DNA of 64,000 nucleotides from Glandiceps talaboti (Eukaryota; Hemichordata; Enteropneusta; Spengelidae): NCBI RefSeq assembly GCF_964340395.1, contig NC_135570.1, positions 8,986,322 to 9,050,321 of the forward strand, read 5' to 3'. Shown piece by piece: positions 33,502 to 46,238 of this stretch (position 1 is its first letter; each line of letters starts with the position of its first letter). The notes under the pieces were generated by a model. It saw only the letters and a program-made list of their open reading frames with translations, ran no database searches and was not told where the DNA came from. The position numbers and the translations under genes were made by a program.

Positions 33502-33807
33502 TCAAACCCCACAGCGGTTGTTACAACGGTTGAAGCAGGACCTTGAATGAAAGCACGCAGGCGATTTACAATAGCCAGCGCATGCACTACGTGCAGACCG
33601 GCCATACAGATACTGCCTTCGTACGGCTACCGTGTTATCAAGACCTCCTTTGTTGACATCTTCTAGGTTTGGGTAGTTTGTGGTTTCAGTTTCGTCCCAA
33701 ACTGGATATGGAATCAACATAAAGGGGTCGGTGCTATCCATTGGTACAGGGTGGGATAAAATGAAGGGCGCCACCAAGAGAACAAACAGAACAACTTGGA
33801 ACTCCAT
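33502..33807 (-). CDS. Six-cysteine secreted peptide precursor (peptide 2)
   Basis: A single coding exon of 101 aa. A TTTTCAG acceptor 47 bases before the ATG (leader starting 33854) indicates a 5' leader intron. Residues 1-~18 are a strongly hydrophobic signal peptide. Residues 19-62 are an acidic, Pro-rich propeptide with no Cys. Arg63-Arg64 precedes a basic C-terminus starting QYLYGRSARS. Six Cys at 76, 80, 85, 91, 95 and 99 give C-X3-C-X4-C-X5-C-X3-C-X3-C, and the mature region carries many Arg/Lys. This looks like an exported, proteolytically released, disulfide-stabilised cationic peptide such as an antimicrobial peptide. A role as hormone or toxin-like effector cannot be excluded. The inner C-X4-C-X5-C-X3-C is shared with peptides 3-5. 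A minus-strand AATAAA lies at 33292-33287. Confidence 0.75.
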   Translation of the reverse strand: MEFQVVLFVLLVAPFILSHPVPMDSTDPFMLIPYPVWDETETTNYPNLEDVNKGGLDNTVAVRRQYLYGRSARSACAGYCKSPACFHSRSCFNRCNNRCGV

Positions 33808-34110
33808 GACTTACAAGAGACTGCTAGAAATATCACAGACTTGTATTTTCAAATCTGAAAAGGGCCAAAAAAGACAACATTACGGAAGGTAGGGACAACA
33901 CAGGTGATTTTATAAAGTGCTTAGGAAGAAAAATGCACATTTGTATGAAATGACGTTTGTGTAGTTGAGGACAATTAGCACTGACCATAGAATCACTTTG
34001 AACAAATATTCTTTCACTTTATGTCATGTCAAATACATACCCATTGTACAGATCATAGTTGCAATCAAAAGATAAGATGAAAAGAGTAAACTTGTGATAG
34101 GGGACAACGT

Positions 34111-34117
34111 TTTATAC
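34111..34117 (-). promoter_or_regulatory. Candidate TATA box of peptide gene 2
   Basis: TATAAAA on the minus strand lies about 250 bases upstream of the leader acceptor. About 70 bases further downstream a CAATGG|GTATGT donor (GTATGT at 34041-34036) could end a short 5' leader exon. This fits the acceptor before the ATG, but no transcript supports it. Confidence 0.3.
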
Positions 34118-34281
34118 ACCCAGATATACGTAGCCAATTAACTTCCTCTATTTTTGCGAAGATTACATAATATCGCATTTGAAACATCGATTCCTAAAAT
34201 ACTCACAGTATCACTTTGAACTATGTTTGATTTTGTATCTCTTTTTCCTGACTATGTCCATGCTTGGATCACAAGCTTAAG

Positions 34282-34449
<168 letters not shown>

Positions 34450-35335
34450 GATATTGTTGTTATTTTGTGATGGAAAATGTAGATTGTTTCAAATTCAACC
34501 TGAAGAAGACAACACTTTCCGTTATTTTATATTTGGCACACATATTAAATATAATGACAGTAAGATCGCACTGAAGTAATACTTTTGAAGTGTAATGTTT
34601 GGATTTTGAAAACGCCTTTAAGGTATAAAAGTGTATGGCATCGCGGAGAGTACTCACGCTAGAAACAACATAACAGAGAATTAGATTTACTGAACACAAG
34701 TTTAGATGCAGTGTCCTTTTAAAGTATATTAAAAGTCGTATATTGTACATGCAAATACGTTTTAGTTTTTACCTTCAGGTGTATCCTGATTATTGCTAGA
34801 GTGTTCCTTCCTTTCCTTGTTCTTCCTCCTGACAAAGTGACAGAGTTTTTCTTGATTTGTCAGTCTTTATCGTAAAAACTTCCCATTGGGAGCTTTCAAT
34901 AATTAAAGACCAATTTTCCGTTACATGGTACAGTGTAATTACAACTGGTTGACCTGTAGGTCATGCACCAACGATTAACGAACCATTAACACTTCTAACT
35001 AATACATAAATTCCTTCATTGCGAGAGTTGTGTCGTCAAAATGTATTTTTTTTAGAACTTGAATCATTAACTCTGTACCGCGACTTCACCATTTGAATGA
35101 AAACGTAGGTTGTGATTTTATCATTACATTGACTTCGCGCTGTAAAACTAAATGTCCTTTCTTTGCAGTCTTCGGTTAACATTACAATGATGAAACCCTG
35201 TCAACTATTGAAATGACTAGAATTGGGTGTTTCAACTAATCAGAATAAATTAACATTTGTCAGACTCTATTTTTTAGAACGGAGGACATAAACGAATTAT
35301 AAGAGTGAAATATGTTCCATTGGTGATTGAGATTA

Positions 35336-35679
35336 AAGTGGCCATATGGATGAGGATTGGGTATTTATTTTAGATTTATAAAACAATTTATCATGGCTTC
35401 CTAATGGAAAACTCAATGTGAAACAATATTACGCCAAGTCCTTGTTTGTAACTCATTAAATTGCAAACGAACAATAAATAGGTAAAATGTTTGTTATTGT
35501 ACGCACAAAAATAAACTTTTCTACACATTCGTTAGCTTTTTGGCAATGTATTGAGTTACATTCACAGACTTGGTCTATGTTGTTTCACATTGATTTTGCA
35601 AGTAGGATGCCATGATATAATTTGTTTTATAAATTAAAAATCCAAAATAAATACCCAATCCTCATCCATGTGGCCACTT
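35336..35679. mobile_element. Palindromic (foldback) MITE, copy 2, 344 bp
   Basis: The left end AAGTGGCCATATGGATGAGG pairs with the right end CCTCATCCATGTGGCCACTT. Internal parts also pair: the CTCAATGTGAAACAATATTACGCCAAGTCC region on the left answers GACTTGGTCTATGTTGTTTC on the right. The element is therefore one long hairpin of about 150-base arms. It is flanked by TTAA on both sides, which could be a target-site duplication of TTAA or TA type. No protein is encoded. Confidence 0.85.
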
Positions 35680-37181
35680 TAAATATAACATAACATTTCC
35701 AGGCGCATTTAGGATATTATTTACTAAGGATTGTACAGCCTAACAAGTCTTCAGGATTTCATTAGCAGAAATGTCACCATAGAAATTCTCAAGAGTAGAA
35801 ATTATATCATATGACTGCATCTTTTTAAGACTATGTGAAAAAAAGTGTGTTGAAAGTTTGATAAAATTGAAATGACATTTCGGTGATCTGAATGCGTATA
35901 AAACAATGTATATAATAATAAACAGCTTTTTGTATCCAATATTCGAAAATTTTGAGCACAACTTGGCCTGAGTGTATTTATATGTTTTTTAATTTCTAAG
36001 CGGCTCTTTTTGTTTGACATAGTAGTAAAAAACACACAATAGACATTTGAGGGAATAGCCGCGTGTCGTTATATTTACATTTCACATTTACAGCGATGTT
36101 GAATCCATTCTATGGTAAATATTTTAAGAAGGAAAGTCTTCCCCCGACGACGTTGACACCGCCAAGTCTGCATCACTTCAAGTACATCTTACAGAACTGA
36201 TTCAGGAGTGCAGCACGTACATGTATGCCAAGTGTCCCTTGGGAAGGATTTGGAATTCATGACAGCTTTCAGACCTTACCAAAGGATACCTCAGCCTACA
36301 AATCATGAATCAAAATTTTTCTCATATCTATTTTCATAAATAGTTCAAAATCCTGATATTGTATAAACATTCATTTCAAACAGACAAAGGATTATTAGTT
36401 TATATTCTTTTCTATCACTGTTGAGGATCACAATTCTCGGTCCTTATCTGGCTTACTCTAATTCTGACCCAACTCTACCTGTAACCCTAACCAAACATAC
36501 ATCACATTACACTATCAGAAACGACTTCCCCCCCCCCCTCTACCAAGAGTACCTTGTTTTCTCATGGTTGTCTGACAAACACCAGTTTTTAACAAAGTAA
36601 AATTAGCCTACACGCACCAATATACATATAATGAACCCTCATATCTAGATGCATCATTACAAGTCACTTACTACCGTAACGTTAGGTACTTTCTGTACGG
36701 CCTTGACAGAATGTATTTAGCTGAGAAGCGTTTGGCGCGTTTCTAGATCTGTATACAGGAAGAAAACTCAATGATATGAAACAATCGTGGATGTTTTGAT
36801 CTAAGGTTTTGCCTACTCTGGCGAGTACCGAATCGAAAAAGTAAGAAAACTTTCCCTTGTATATAATTGTTTGTTTTAATACGATCATGACGTTCTGTTG
36901 CATAGAGGAAGGTAATGGGTTGCAAGTCATACTGAGTACACTCAGTAGCGCATACTTCCGTCAACGCTTGTCAATTCTCATAATAAGCCCGTTATACGAA
37001 AGAAGGGCGCCCCGAGGGTGTCAGTTTTGTGGTTGATACTAGTAATGGCATTATCAATCTTTACTAAAATCCAGATGGGACTGGACTGCCATCAAAATCT
37101 AGTCAAACCTTTTCTTATATACAATTTTTCCACAAAGTTTCAATTTTTAGATATCTCGCTAACATACAGACAGGCAGGCAG

Positions 37182-37183
<2 letters not shown>

Positions 37184-37245
<62 letters not shown>
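37184..37245 (+). repeat. (CA)n microsatellite
   Basis: About 31 CA units follow a short CAGG run. Confidence 0.96.
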
Positions 37246-37246
<1 letters not shown>

Positions 37247-38290
37247 TAAACAGACAAGCAAAAAAGGCAGAAAACATCAATCAGTGCCACCCACTTTGGT
37301 AGAGTTAATGCATGCATTTTGTTCCTTCATGCAAACGACTTTAATATCTTTTAACCACAGCAATGAACATAACAGATTAACATAATTAACAGTTACAACA
37401 AAGGACACTAAACTGTGCAGAATCTTCAGTCAAAATGGATACAATTGTTGCTCGTGTCTGTCTTTTGCAGAGGGTGATTTATATACATTGTAATACAATT
37501 GCAGCTGTCTCTTGCAAAGGGTGATTTGATAAACAAGGAGAGCATGGCAGCCACCGTGTGTCCCTGTTATACTGTTGACAGACAAAACAAATGCATCACG
37601 TCATGATTGTACATAGCCCTACAAGAGACATATACAGGCAACAATTGTATTGCAATGTATATTAATCACTCCCTACAAGAGAAGGTCACAAGTAATAATT
37701 GAATCTGTTCTGACTGTCGATTCTGCACAGCTTAGTTTGTTCAGCTGTAACCGACTCTCTCCCTTGCCACGTTTATGAATAAAACAACACAGATTATTGC
37801 AAACATCTACAGGGTCGTTTTTATTCAAAACTTTTGCATCTCTTGTGTACTTGATATGCACACAATGAAAACAATCTCATAAAAAATGAGTCACAGAAAA
37901 ATTAGTTACCAAATTTTGCTAAAATCATTCTGGGCCATTTTATATGAAGAGTATTCTTGATCTAATCAATGTACATGAAGTTGACATTTCGTTGATCTAA
38001 TTACCATAGTTAGAGAGACGTTTTGAATCATTTTGCATTTTAAAATACCTATTTTTTGTAAATATCTTTCCATGCTTGAAAATCCCTGCCTCAGAGTGAT
38101 GCTATATAAATTGTTTACTCTATGCAACAAACTTAAGGGGGTGATATATTCAGAATTACATTGTTCACACAAACGCAACTTATACAAAAACAATAAATCA
38201 TGTTTTTTTACTCAATAATGAAAGGTCTACAGTCATAGATATGTGTTATCTTCGGACTTCGAATCGCTGTTTAGTGTCATTCTTTTTTAT

Positions 38291-38587
38291 TTACATACAG
38301 AACAATCTGCACTTCGTTGCTATTTCACACTTGAATGCCATGTGGCATCGCTTCTGTGGTGGTTTGGACTCTACCGGTACGAAAAAACCATTTGATTCGC
38401 CCAAAAACTTGTCGTTTCCAAATTCGAAAATATCATCTGGTAGGCGTTCTTTGTGCTGTATTTTTTCTTCATCGTTGGCGGCGTTATTCCATCGTTGCAA
38501 AGGTGATATCGTTTGTCGGCTTGGAGGGAAGGCATGGGTTGCTTCCAATAGAAACACAACCACCAGGACAAGAATTGAGTGATTCAT
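38291..38587 (-). CDS. Four-cysteine secreted peptide precursor (peptide 3)
   Basis: A single coding exon of 98 aa. An ATTTCAG acceptor 64 bases before the ATG (leader starting 38651) marks a 5' leader intron. Residues 1-19 are a signal peptide (core ILVLVVVFLL, cut likely after THA). Residues 20-78 form a Cys-free propeptide rich in Asp and Glu. Lys79-Arg80 releases an 18-residue peptide, CHMAFKCEIATKCRLFCM, with Cys at 81, 87, 93 and 97 (C-X5-C-X5-C-X3-C). Its closest relative is peptide 4, 1.5 kb away, which has the same length, the same Cys spacing and a similar FP-S-R start of the propeptide. The stop codon TAA overlaps an AATAAA, which would leave an extremely short 3' UTR if used. It is probably a host-defence or signalling peptide. 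No known family is recognised. Confidence 0.75.
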   Translation of the reverse strand: MNHSILVLVVVFLLEATHAFPPSRQTISPLQRWNNAANDEEKIQHKERLPDDIFEFGNDKFLGESNGFFVPVESKPPQKRCHMAFKCEIATKCRLFCM

Positions 38588-38864
38588 GATTTGAAGTGAT
38601 TTTAAGAATTCTCCTCTCCAAATGTTATTTAAAATGCAGAACTGTATGGATCTGAAATGATAGAATGGGTTATTTATTAAAGTTCGACATAAACACCGCA
38701 GTGAGGATGGATGAGTCCATTGACCACAACCTAGCTTATTCTATACTGATGGATGGAACAAGAGGGAATACATACGTGTACATAAAATAAGACTTGCAAA
38801 ATCATTCTATATGACATCAGTTAGACTAGTTATTAAGATGTGTGTCTCTGGATGTGTGTCGCTG

Positions 38865-38990
38865 TATGTGTGTCTCTGTATGTGTATGTGTATGTGTATG
38901 CGTGTGTGTGTATGCATGTATGTATGTATGTATGTATGTATGTATGTATGCATGTATGTATGTATGTATGTATGTATGTATGTGTGTTTG
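38865..38990 (+). repeat. (GTAT)n/(TG)n microsatellite
   Basis: About 125 bases of ATGT and TG repeats lie between peptide genes 3 and 4. Confidence 0.95.
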
Positions 38991-39569
38991 AATACACGTG
39001 TGTATCTTTAGATATGCGTGTCTGTGCGTAAATGGCTTCATATTTAAGTCCTACAGGACTTCCATTGAAAAATATTCCAATAATATATTGCATGCAAGTA
39101 TGGGAAATTTAGCTGTTTTCACAACCTTGAAACTAGACGTTTTGTGTACATCTTACGAGTAGAAACACGATCAAAAAATACCCGCACACATCTCTTATCT
39201 TAAACCGTACTTGAAAATTTGACACATACAATGAAAATCACAAGACGTGCAATCCCCCTGGCCTGCAATAAAAATTTGATTGAAGACAAAAATTTTACTA
39301 AAATTTCTAGATTTTACTAACACTGCTACAGATTGTCGTCTGCTCGGTAGATATTTTTGTTGGTAAGATTTTCGGTGAGCAAGACGAACAAATGTAGTGA
39401 TGTAGATCAGATGTTTTCGAACGAGACTATAGGTAGTCGTGTCAGTAAGAGTTTTGTTGATGTACACGACAAAATGTAGCAATGCTGGAAAAGTTTATTC
39501 GATGCAGACGACGTTTTGTATAGGGTCACGGGATTTTAATTGTAAATTTTTCTCCGACTCCTTCTTACA

Positions 39570-39682
<113 letters not shown>

Positions 39683-40082
39683 CCCTTCGACATAAGAGTG
39701 ATATGACCTATCATGAGTAACATGAACCACTAATACCAGTAGTTCAATAACTGTCAGAGTGATGGAAAGTAATCCAGAAAATAGGAAAAACATGGAATGT
39801 GTTTATTTTGATCCATTAGTGTAATGAATGGTATATGTGTCATTTGCAGATTTGAATTAATAAATAACAATGCAATTTTACTTCTGTGTATTCAGTATTG
39901 ACTTTATATTCATATCAGTACACTTTGATTTATGGCCAATAAGGCATGCGAAAAAAAAGTTTTGTATATAGCAGGGTGAACACTTTGGGGTTTTTACTGA
40001 AAGAAAAGTCTTGAGGTGTTTATTGCTTATAATTAATATGATATTATTAAAGACCTGATATTATTATCTCCATTGTTCGTTT

Positions 40083-40379
40083 TCAATGAATACACATTAT
40101 TTTGCAGCGAGAACCAATGAGACAGTATATGATCTTTTTGCATTTAATTCGCTTGCTTTTGTCGAGCAAATTGAATTCTTCTTTATCCCTTGCAAATTGA
40201 TTATCTTCAGGAGCGCGAAATCCGCGTCTGACGTCTACTTTCGCTGCATCTGGTGTGAGATATGGGTCGAGTAGGGTATCTTTACTGCGCTGACTTGGAA
40301 ATGATTCTGCTTTGTATGGGAGAAATACTGCCACCAGGAGGCAAGCGGTGAGAAGTATTTCCAACATCCTTCGATCCAT
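40083..40379 (-). CDS. Four-cysteine secreted peptide precursor (peptide 4)
   Basis: A single coding exon of 98 aa. The leader acceptor TTTTCTTACAG lies 51 bases before the ATG (leader starting 40430). Residues 1-~26 are a signal peptide (core LLTACLLVAVFL). The propeptide carries an internal Arg51-Arg52 and ends in Lys-Ser-Lys76-Arg77. The mature C-terminus of 21 residues has Cys at 80, 86, 92 and 96, core CKKIIYCLIGSRCKIMC (C-X5-C-X5-C-X3-C). It has several Lys and Arg and no Asp or Glu, hence is strongly cationic and amphipathic, which favours an antimicrobial role. It pairs with peptide 3 as a recent tandem paralogue whose sequence outside the Cys residues has largely changed. A minus-strand AATAAA lies at 40024-40019. 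Confidence 0.75.
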   Translation of the reverse strand: MDRRMLEILLTACLLVAVFLPYKAESFPSQRSKDTLLDPYLTPDAAKVDVRRGFRAPEDNQFARDKEEFNLLDKSKRIKCKKIIYCLIGSRCKIMCIH

Positions 40380-40578
40380 ATTGATCGTAGTTTAAGGAAT
40401 GTTTCGCTTGATTGTCAGGTTTTTATTTATCTGTAAGAAAATAGTGATATTGGAGATCAGAATTATTGGAAGAAAAAAATAAATATTGCGTTTAAACATA
40501 TATTTACAATATATCACATGCTGAAGCTGCGTTCTGATTGGTTCAAACTAATGTACTTTCACTGCAGATTTTAAAGAA

Positions 40579-40626
40579 TGACGTCACGAGAAATCAAACG
40601 TGTCAAGTTAAAAGTGTCATTTTATA
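40579..40626 (-). promoter_or_regulatory. Candidate TATA box and CRE-like site of peptide gene 4
   Basis: TATAAAA (minus strand, 40626-40620) lies about 190 bases upstream of the leader acceptor. A TGACGTCA palindrome sits 34 bases further downstream at 40579-40586. A short leader exon would fit between here and the acceptor, although its donor is not obvious. Confidence 0.25.
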
Positions 40627-41265
40627 GAGACAATTTGTAACAAGGTCTGAACCGAACAAAAAGTAAATTCTTTTCTCTCACTCTGACAAAATTAGATCGT
40701 CATCCTTCCTGAAAGTGCTACAGTTATCCGATACACACACACACACACGCTGCAACAAGCTAGTAACTAAGGATGTTTGTTTCTGGGCAGAAATTAGGAA
40801 AAGCTTTTTTGATCAAATAAAGTCTGACGTCATACAAATTAGAAGTAATATCATAACTAGGCAAAGCCCATAAGCTCGTGCACGGTAGATTCATTTGTGA
40901 CCAATGATGATATTGTAGAGAGCGCCCTCTGCGTGGAGAATGCGCATAGTATATACAACGCGCATGCGTAGTCATTGAGCCGCAATGCATCCTTAGGTAA
41001 AACCACCCAAAAAACCTTGCATAGTATGTAGGATGCGCATTCGTACTAGTCATTGAGCCGCTACGCGAGCTATTAAACATGGTGCTTAGAACCAGGGATT
41101 GATTGGAGCTTACATAGTGATAGCAACATGACCCAGTTACATTCACACGTGCTTGAAAAGTGCTATTGTAATCATTGTCGTCTTTGAAATCTGCCGAGAC
41201 AAGCCTCAACATGTGATATATATTTATGCACTACTTTGATGTAATCATACACATATATAAACATA

Positions 41266-41267
41266 CA

Positions 41268-41343
<76 letters not shown>

Positions 41344-41375
41344 GTTGGACAGACGGACAGACAGACAGACAACAT

Positions 41376-41450
<75 letters not shown>
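41266..41450 (+). repeat. (CAGA)n microsatellite
   Basis: About 185 bases of CAGA with three short interruptions (TTGGA, CGGA and ACATACAA). Confidence 0.97.
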
Positions 41451-41451
<1 letters not shown>

Positions 41452-41617
41452 CATACAAACATATATACAACTATATATAATTATTGTGTGCGTATATGTG
41501 TAGATATATATAAAGGTATATTCATTTGATGTGCATACTTGCTTAACTTCATATACAGATACAAAGTTCAATACACAAATAGACACGTACGGACACGGAC
41601 AAATACACACACACACA

Positions 41618-41745
<128 letters not shown>

Positions 41746-43096
41746 ACGGCTTATTCCACTTTATTTTTATTTTTGTTCGGGTTCTAGTAGAGATGCGCCA
41801 ATCTTTCTTATTTACATGTTGTTCTTCTTGTTACATTTTCTGTAATTCCTAAAACATAGGATTGGAAAAATCAAGAAAAAGGGAAAATAGAAAAAGATAC
41901 GCAGAGGAAAATTGCAAAAAGAAGAGAGAGCAAGAAGAAAGTCAAAGTGCATGTGATATCTCGTGCAACAAACAAGAAACGTTGTTACTATAAGAAAATA
42001 TTCATACGGGGGATAAAACCAGCTCCAGTGAAATATAAAGTCAACATTCACCACCAAAACAGTTTAAAAAGTACGAGGCATCGCATAAGCACGCTCTTTG
42101 AACAGTCAAAAATGACCGAAGACTAAGAGCGCCGGACTTTACTCATAAAGATATCCCTCCATACAAGCACCCAAAAAAACACAGGCAGAGTATACAAAAT
42201 AGTAATGAGAAACCCCGCTACAGGGTCAATGCTCTTTCAAGACAAGAATCAAAACAAGGACGTGTAAAATCAGACTCCTATTGCTATCTGCAGGAGGTAT
42301 TCATCTATACTATCTAAATATTGATATCCTATGAGAAACTTATAGTTAATCAAAGAAGACCATGTAACTATCTGCACCATTATCAGCCCCAAATGTGTGA
42401 CGTCATCAATATTATAAATACTTATATAAGAAGTAACAGTTTGTGATAACCACCAGTACTACTATCACCTCCACAACCACCACCACCACTACCACAAAAA
42501 TCAAACTTTTTACAGTCATACATACTTTTGCGTAGATTCAACTGTTTGTCTTCTGACATGTGTAGCAATGCTCCTGGAGATGACGCAAGGGCGGCCTGCA
42601 TGCGTATGAAGTTGTGGGAAAACACTCACCCTCTTTTCACAAAGAGTAATCGGAACTGACTCGCAATCATTAGTATTGAAGGAAAGGTCCAGCCAGCCAT
42701 CATTATAACTTCCAATAGTTAATTTTAAAATTGCTGAACCTTTCTTTTGAAAAATTGTAATTATCACACAGCATGTAATTTCAAGCACGACGTTCAATTT
42801 TGTCCATCTAGGGTAAATGTTACAAGGTGATGTGATATACATGTCCAATTAATGAAAGATACCCCCCCCCCCCATGGGACTACTAATAGCTGATAAAAAC
42901 AATCTCTTCATACTGGGTTTGAGGATACTCTTGATGGTACACCTACGGTGTTATTGACACTATTTTTGACCTGCAGATTTATAATTTCAATTAAGTATAC
43001 ATTATATCCTTTGCAGGAGATAAATATACAATGAACACTGAAAGGAGTTTGAGTATTTTTGTTGTTTACATGCAGTACACAAAGGTTGTAAGTTTG

Positions 43097-43133
<37 letters not shown>

Positions 43134-43236
43134 ATGTATGTATGTATGTGTATGTATGTATGTATGTATGTATGTATGTATGTATGTATGTATGTATGTA
43201 TGTATGTATGTATCTGTGTGTGTGTGTGTGTGTGTG
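43097..43236 (+). repeat. Compound microsatellite (TGTC)n-(TGTA)n-(TG)n
   Basis: Three related blocks in series about 500 bases downstream of peptide gene 5 (minus-strand sense). Confidence 0.96.
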
Positions 43237-43751
43237 CATATGTATCTACGTATGTATCTATGTAAACTCACCAAAATGCCTTTTGTATCAGCTTCATTAT
43301 TTGTATTACACATTGTTAACAAAACAGAGCGCTATGGTGCCATTTTTGTTTAGATGTACTCAAGATTGTTTAGTGCCAACAACCTCTCTGATCTTTATTG
43401 ATTTACACAGTATTTTAAGTATACATATCGACAGAATCGAAAGCAGGTCCTTGCCGTCATCTTCTAGCCTACAAAAGGTATCTCGACCTAAAATGTAACG
43501 ATGAAATGTTCAGCAATATCGAATAGCTCTGTACCTATAGTGCACAAACTATCTTTGTAAATACATATAATTACACTAAAACGGTGTTGTTTTTCAATAC
43601 TATATTCTTCAAAAAGTACATTCATTGAAACGTTCTATGTTTCTCTTTTAAAAACGCCAATGATCGACGAAAAGAATTTTGTTCAGCGAAATGATAATCT
43701 TTCGTTCTCAAGAGTTTTGTGTTTAGTGAGGAGTAATTTAGTCTTAACTGA

Positions 43752-44135
43752 CTATCCACAGCACTGACACGCCTTCCTGCAAGCTGCAGCAAAATCGCAC
43801 TTTAGAAACATTTTACTGCAGCAAAGACAGCGTGCTCGTTTTCTCTGTACGCCCATGTTCCCAGGCATTATTACGTATTTGCCGAGATTATCAGCTGGGT
43901 AGTTCTCAACAGAAAATGGAACATCGTTGTCTTTAACATTGTCGTCCAGATCAAGCATACCCGGGGTACGTTTGTCTCCTTCGTCATTATCGGACACTTT
44001 ATTCAATCCTTCTACTGGCATTAGCATAATTTTTGATGATGATGACCTATCAGCAAAGGCCACAGTTGTTCCCACTATAAACAATATCAACATCATACTA
44101 ATATTTACAGTCATAAGTATTGATATCCTCGCCAT
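43752..44135 (-). CDS. Eight-cysteine secreted peptide precursor (peptide 5)
   Basis: A single coding exon of 127 aa, the longest of the cluster. A TTCTTCTTTCAG acceptor 50 bases before the ATG (leader starting 44185) marks the leader intron. Residues 1-28 are a signal peptide (core MMLILFIVGTTVAFA). The propeptide to residue 97 is rich in Asp and has no Cys. Arg98-Lys99-Arg100, preceded by Gln, resembles a furin site. The last 27 residues hold eight Cys at 103, 105, 106, 113, 119, 123, 125 and 126: C-X-CC-X6-C-X5-C-X3-C-X-CC. Signal, acidic propeptide, furin-like site and a short eight-Cys end recall the layout of vertebrate hepcidin, but the Cys spacing differs, so I do not assign that family. 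The inner C-X6-C-X5-C-X3-C matches peptides 2-4. Confidence 0.75.
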   Translation of the reverse strand: MARISILMTVNISMMLILFIVGTTVAFADRSSSSKIMLMPVEGLNKVSDNDEGDKRTPGMLDLDDNVKDNDVPFSVENYPADNLGKYVIMPGNMGVQRKRARCLCCSKMFLKCDFAAACRKACQCCG

Positions 44136-45361
44136 GTTTCTTCTTTCTTCTTTTCAGCAAGCAAATAACTAACCAGTCGTTTTATCTGAAAGAAGAAAAA
44201 ATGTTTTGTATGCCATTTTGAAACATGTTTACGTGGTAAATTCAAAAAGAAACATAATATTTGCAATACTCAAATGATTTGCTAAAGGGGAACGCAACTC
44301 AAGAAAATAGAAACATTTGTCTAAACTTTGGGTGCTGGACAGTCATTTCATAATTTTACATCATTTACGTTTACGTGCGATAGCGAATTGAATCTTTTTC
44401 CTCTTTTATTTTTAGCATAGATTCTTTCAGTGGATATACATTGTCACACGAGAGTCAGCGTGCTTGTATATGCATGAGCAGAACAAAAATATGCATCACT
44501 CGTGACAGAAAAAGATGATTATGAATATTTATGTTCACCTTTTGCATATGCATGATTACTAACTCCCATGATGCAACGCGTGTCCATGGTAAGGACTACA
44601 CAGAAGAATGAAAGGAACAATTCGGTTTTACTCGCAAATCGCACATTATGTATGAGATTTAATATCATGAAATAACTCCAGAACCATATGTTTCCAAAAT
44701 GCATTTATTTCCAGGCGTGTTGGCGTTCCCTTTAACATTAATAATACATTATATCATAATCAAGCGTTCATATATTGCTCTAATTTGAATATCTCGGCCA
44801 TGCAGGTAAAATGAGAGATCAAAAAGACTATAGGTTGGGAAGTTATGTTTTGACGTAATATTGATACAATTTTAATCACTTGTCTACTTTATCTCGCATT
44901 CATGTTTCCTTGCATGTCATGATAAAAAGGTATTTAGATTTTGCTCTACTAGAAATTTCTTTCAAAAATGATCGATCCATATTAATCCAGGTCGTTACCA
45001 AGAAAATGTGGTTGCATGCTCGAAAGACACAGAATATAAAATATTGTTGATAAAAGGACGAATGAGACATAGAAAATACAAGTCAAGCAGAACAAGTTTG
45101 TAAAAAAGGATAACATTTGGAGTTTAAAAAGAAGACATGCAGAGAAAAACGTGATGAGGCAGAAGAGAAAAAGAGGACAAAATTCTCATCGGGGGATACA
45201 CGCAAAATTGTTCTCTGTTGCTGAATTATGTTTCACTAATTTAATCCCATCGTACAACCGTTATTAGTGCAATAATACGTTCAAACAACTGCCGTCGCTT
45301 GCGTCTTATACCAAGTGAAAGTATCCGTACAGTGTACACAATGAATATTATTTATCCTATA

Positions 45362-45469
<108 letters not shown>

Positions 45470-46238
45470 CACTTCATCTTCACCATCACAATCATCATCT
45501 GGTTAACATTTCTTTACTATTGCCCTTAAGACACTGACTATCGATTCTCTAACTGTTACGTCATCAATCTACAAACTAACGTGTTTTAAGCTGTAATGTC
45601 GTTATCTTTAAATCATAAACAATTTTTTGTAATTTCTTGAGGTTATAATTGCTATGTTACAAGAAAGATTCTTTCCATTACATTTTATGAGAAGTAATCA
45701 AGACGTGAAAAGTTTCTTCGAAATGAAACGAATAGAAACACGTTTCCACAAAACAAGTGACATTGCTTGTATTCATCAACTTATACACTCAAGATTCCAG
45801 ATATAAATTTTGGGCGAATTAGTCAGTAATATGCACAGGAATGTAGGCGTTTACAAAGTCACTAAAATCTGTTAAAAGATGGCTGATAGCTCAAAGTTTA
45901 TGCGCTACACTGACTCAGAGTTTAAATTTGGATGACCGAAATTCTACCGACATTACAGCTTTCAACTTTTAAAAATAAAGAAACAAAACTTACGTTTAAA
46001 TATAATAAACCATAAATATGTTTCTGGAAAACAAAAGTAGGGCAAGTCTTGTGTCCTGATGTTTACATAACCAACGTCCATCCTAGCTACCAAAGCCAGC
46101 AAGATGTGTAGGGATAACACGGATATGTAGTTCTTCGGTAACGGTGCGTTGCAGTCAGCGCAGTATAGATGTTCACTTCTTGTTACGTTCCCCCAGGATA
46201 CTTTGAAGGACATGTGCTAATTAACCCCGTATAACAAT

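Noticed and set aside
36094-36200. Short + strand frame after a CATTTACAG acceptor in a GC-richer patch
   Set aside because: Only 34 codons, several frames equally open, no signal peptide or motif.
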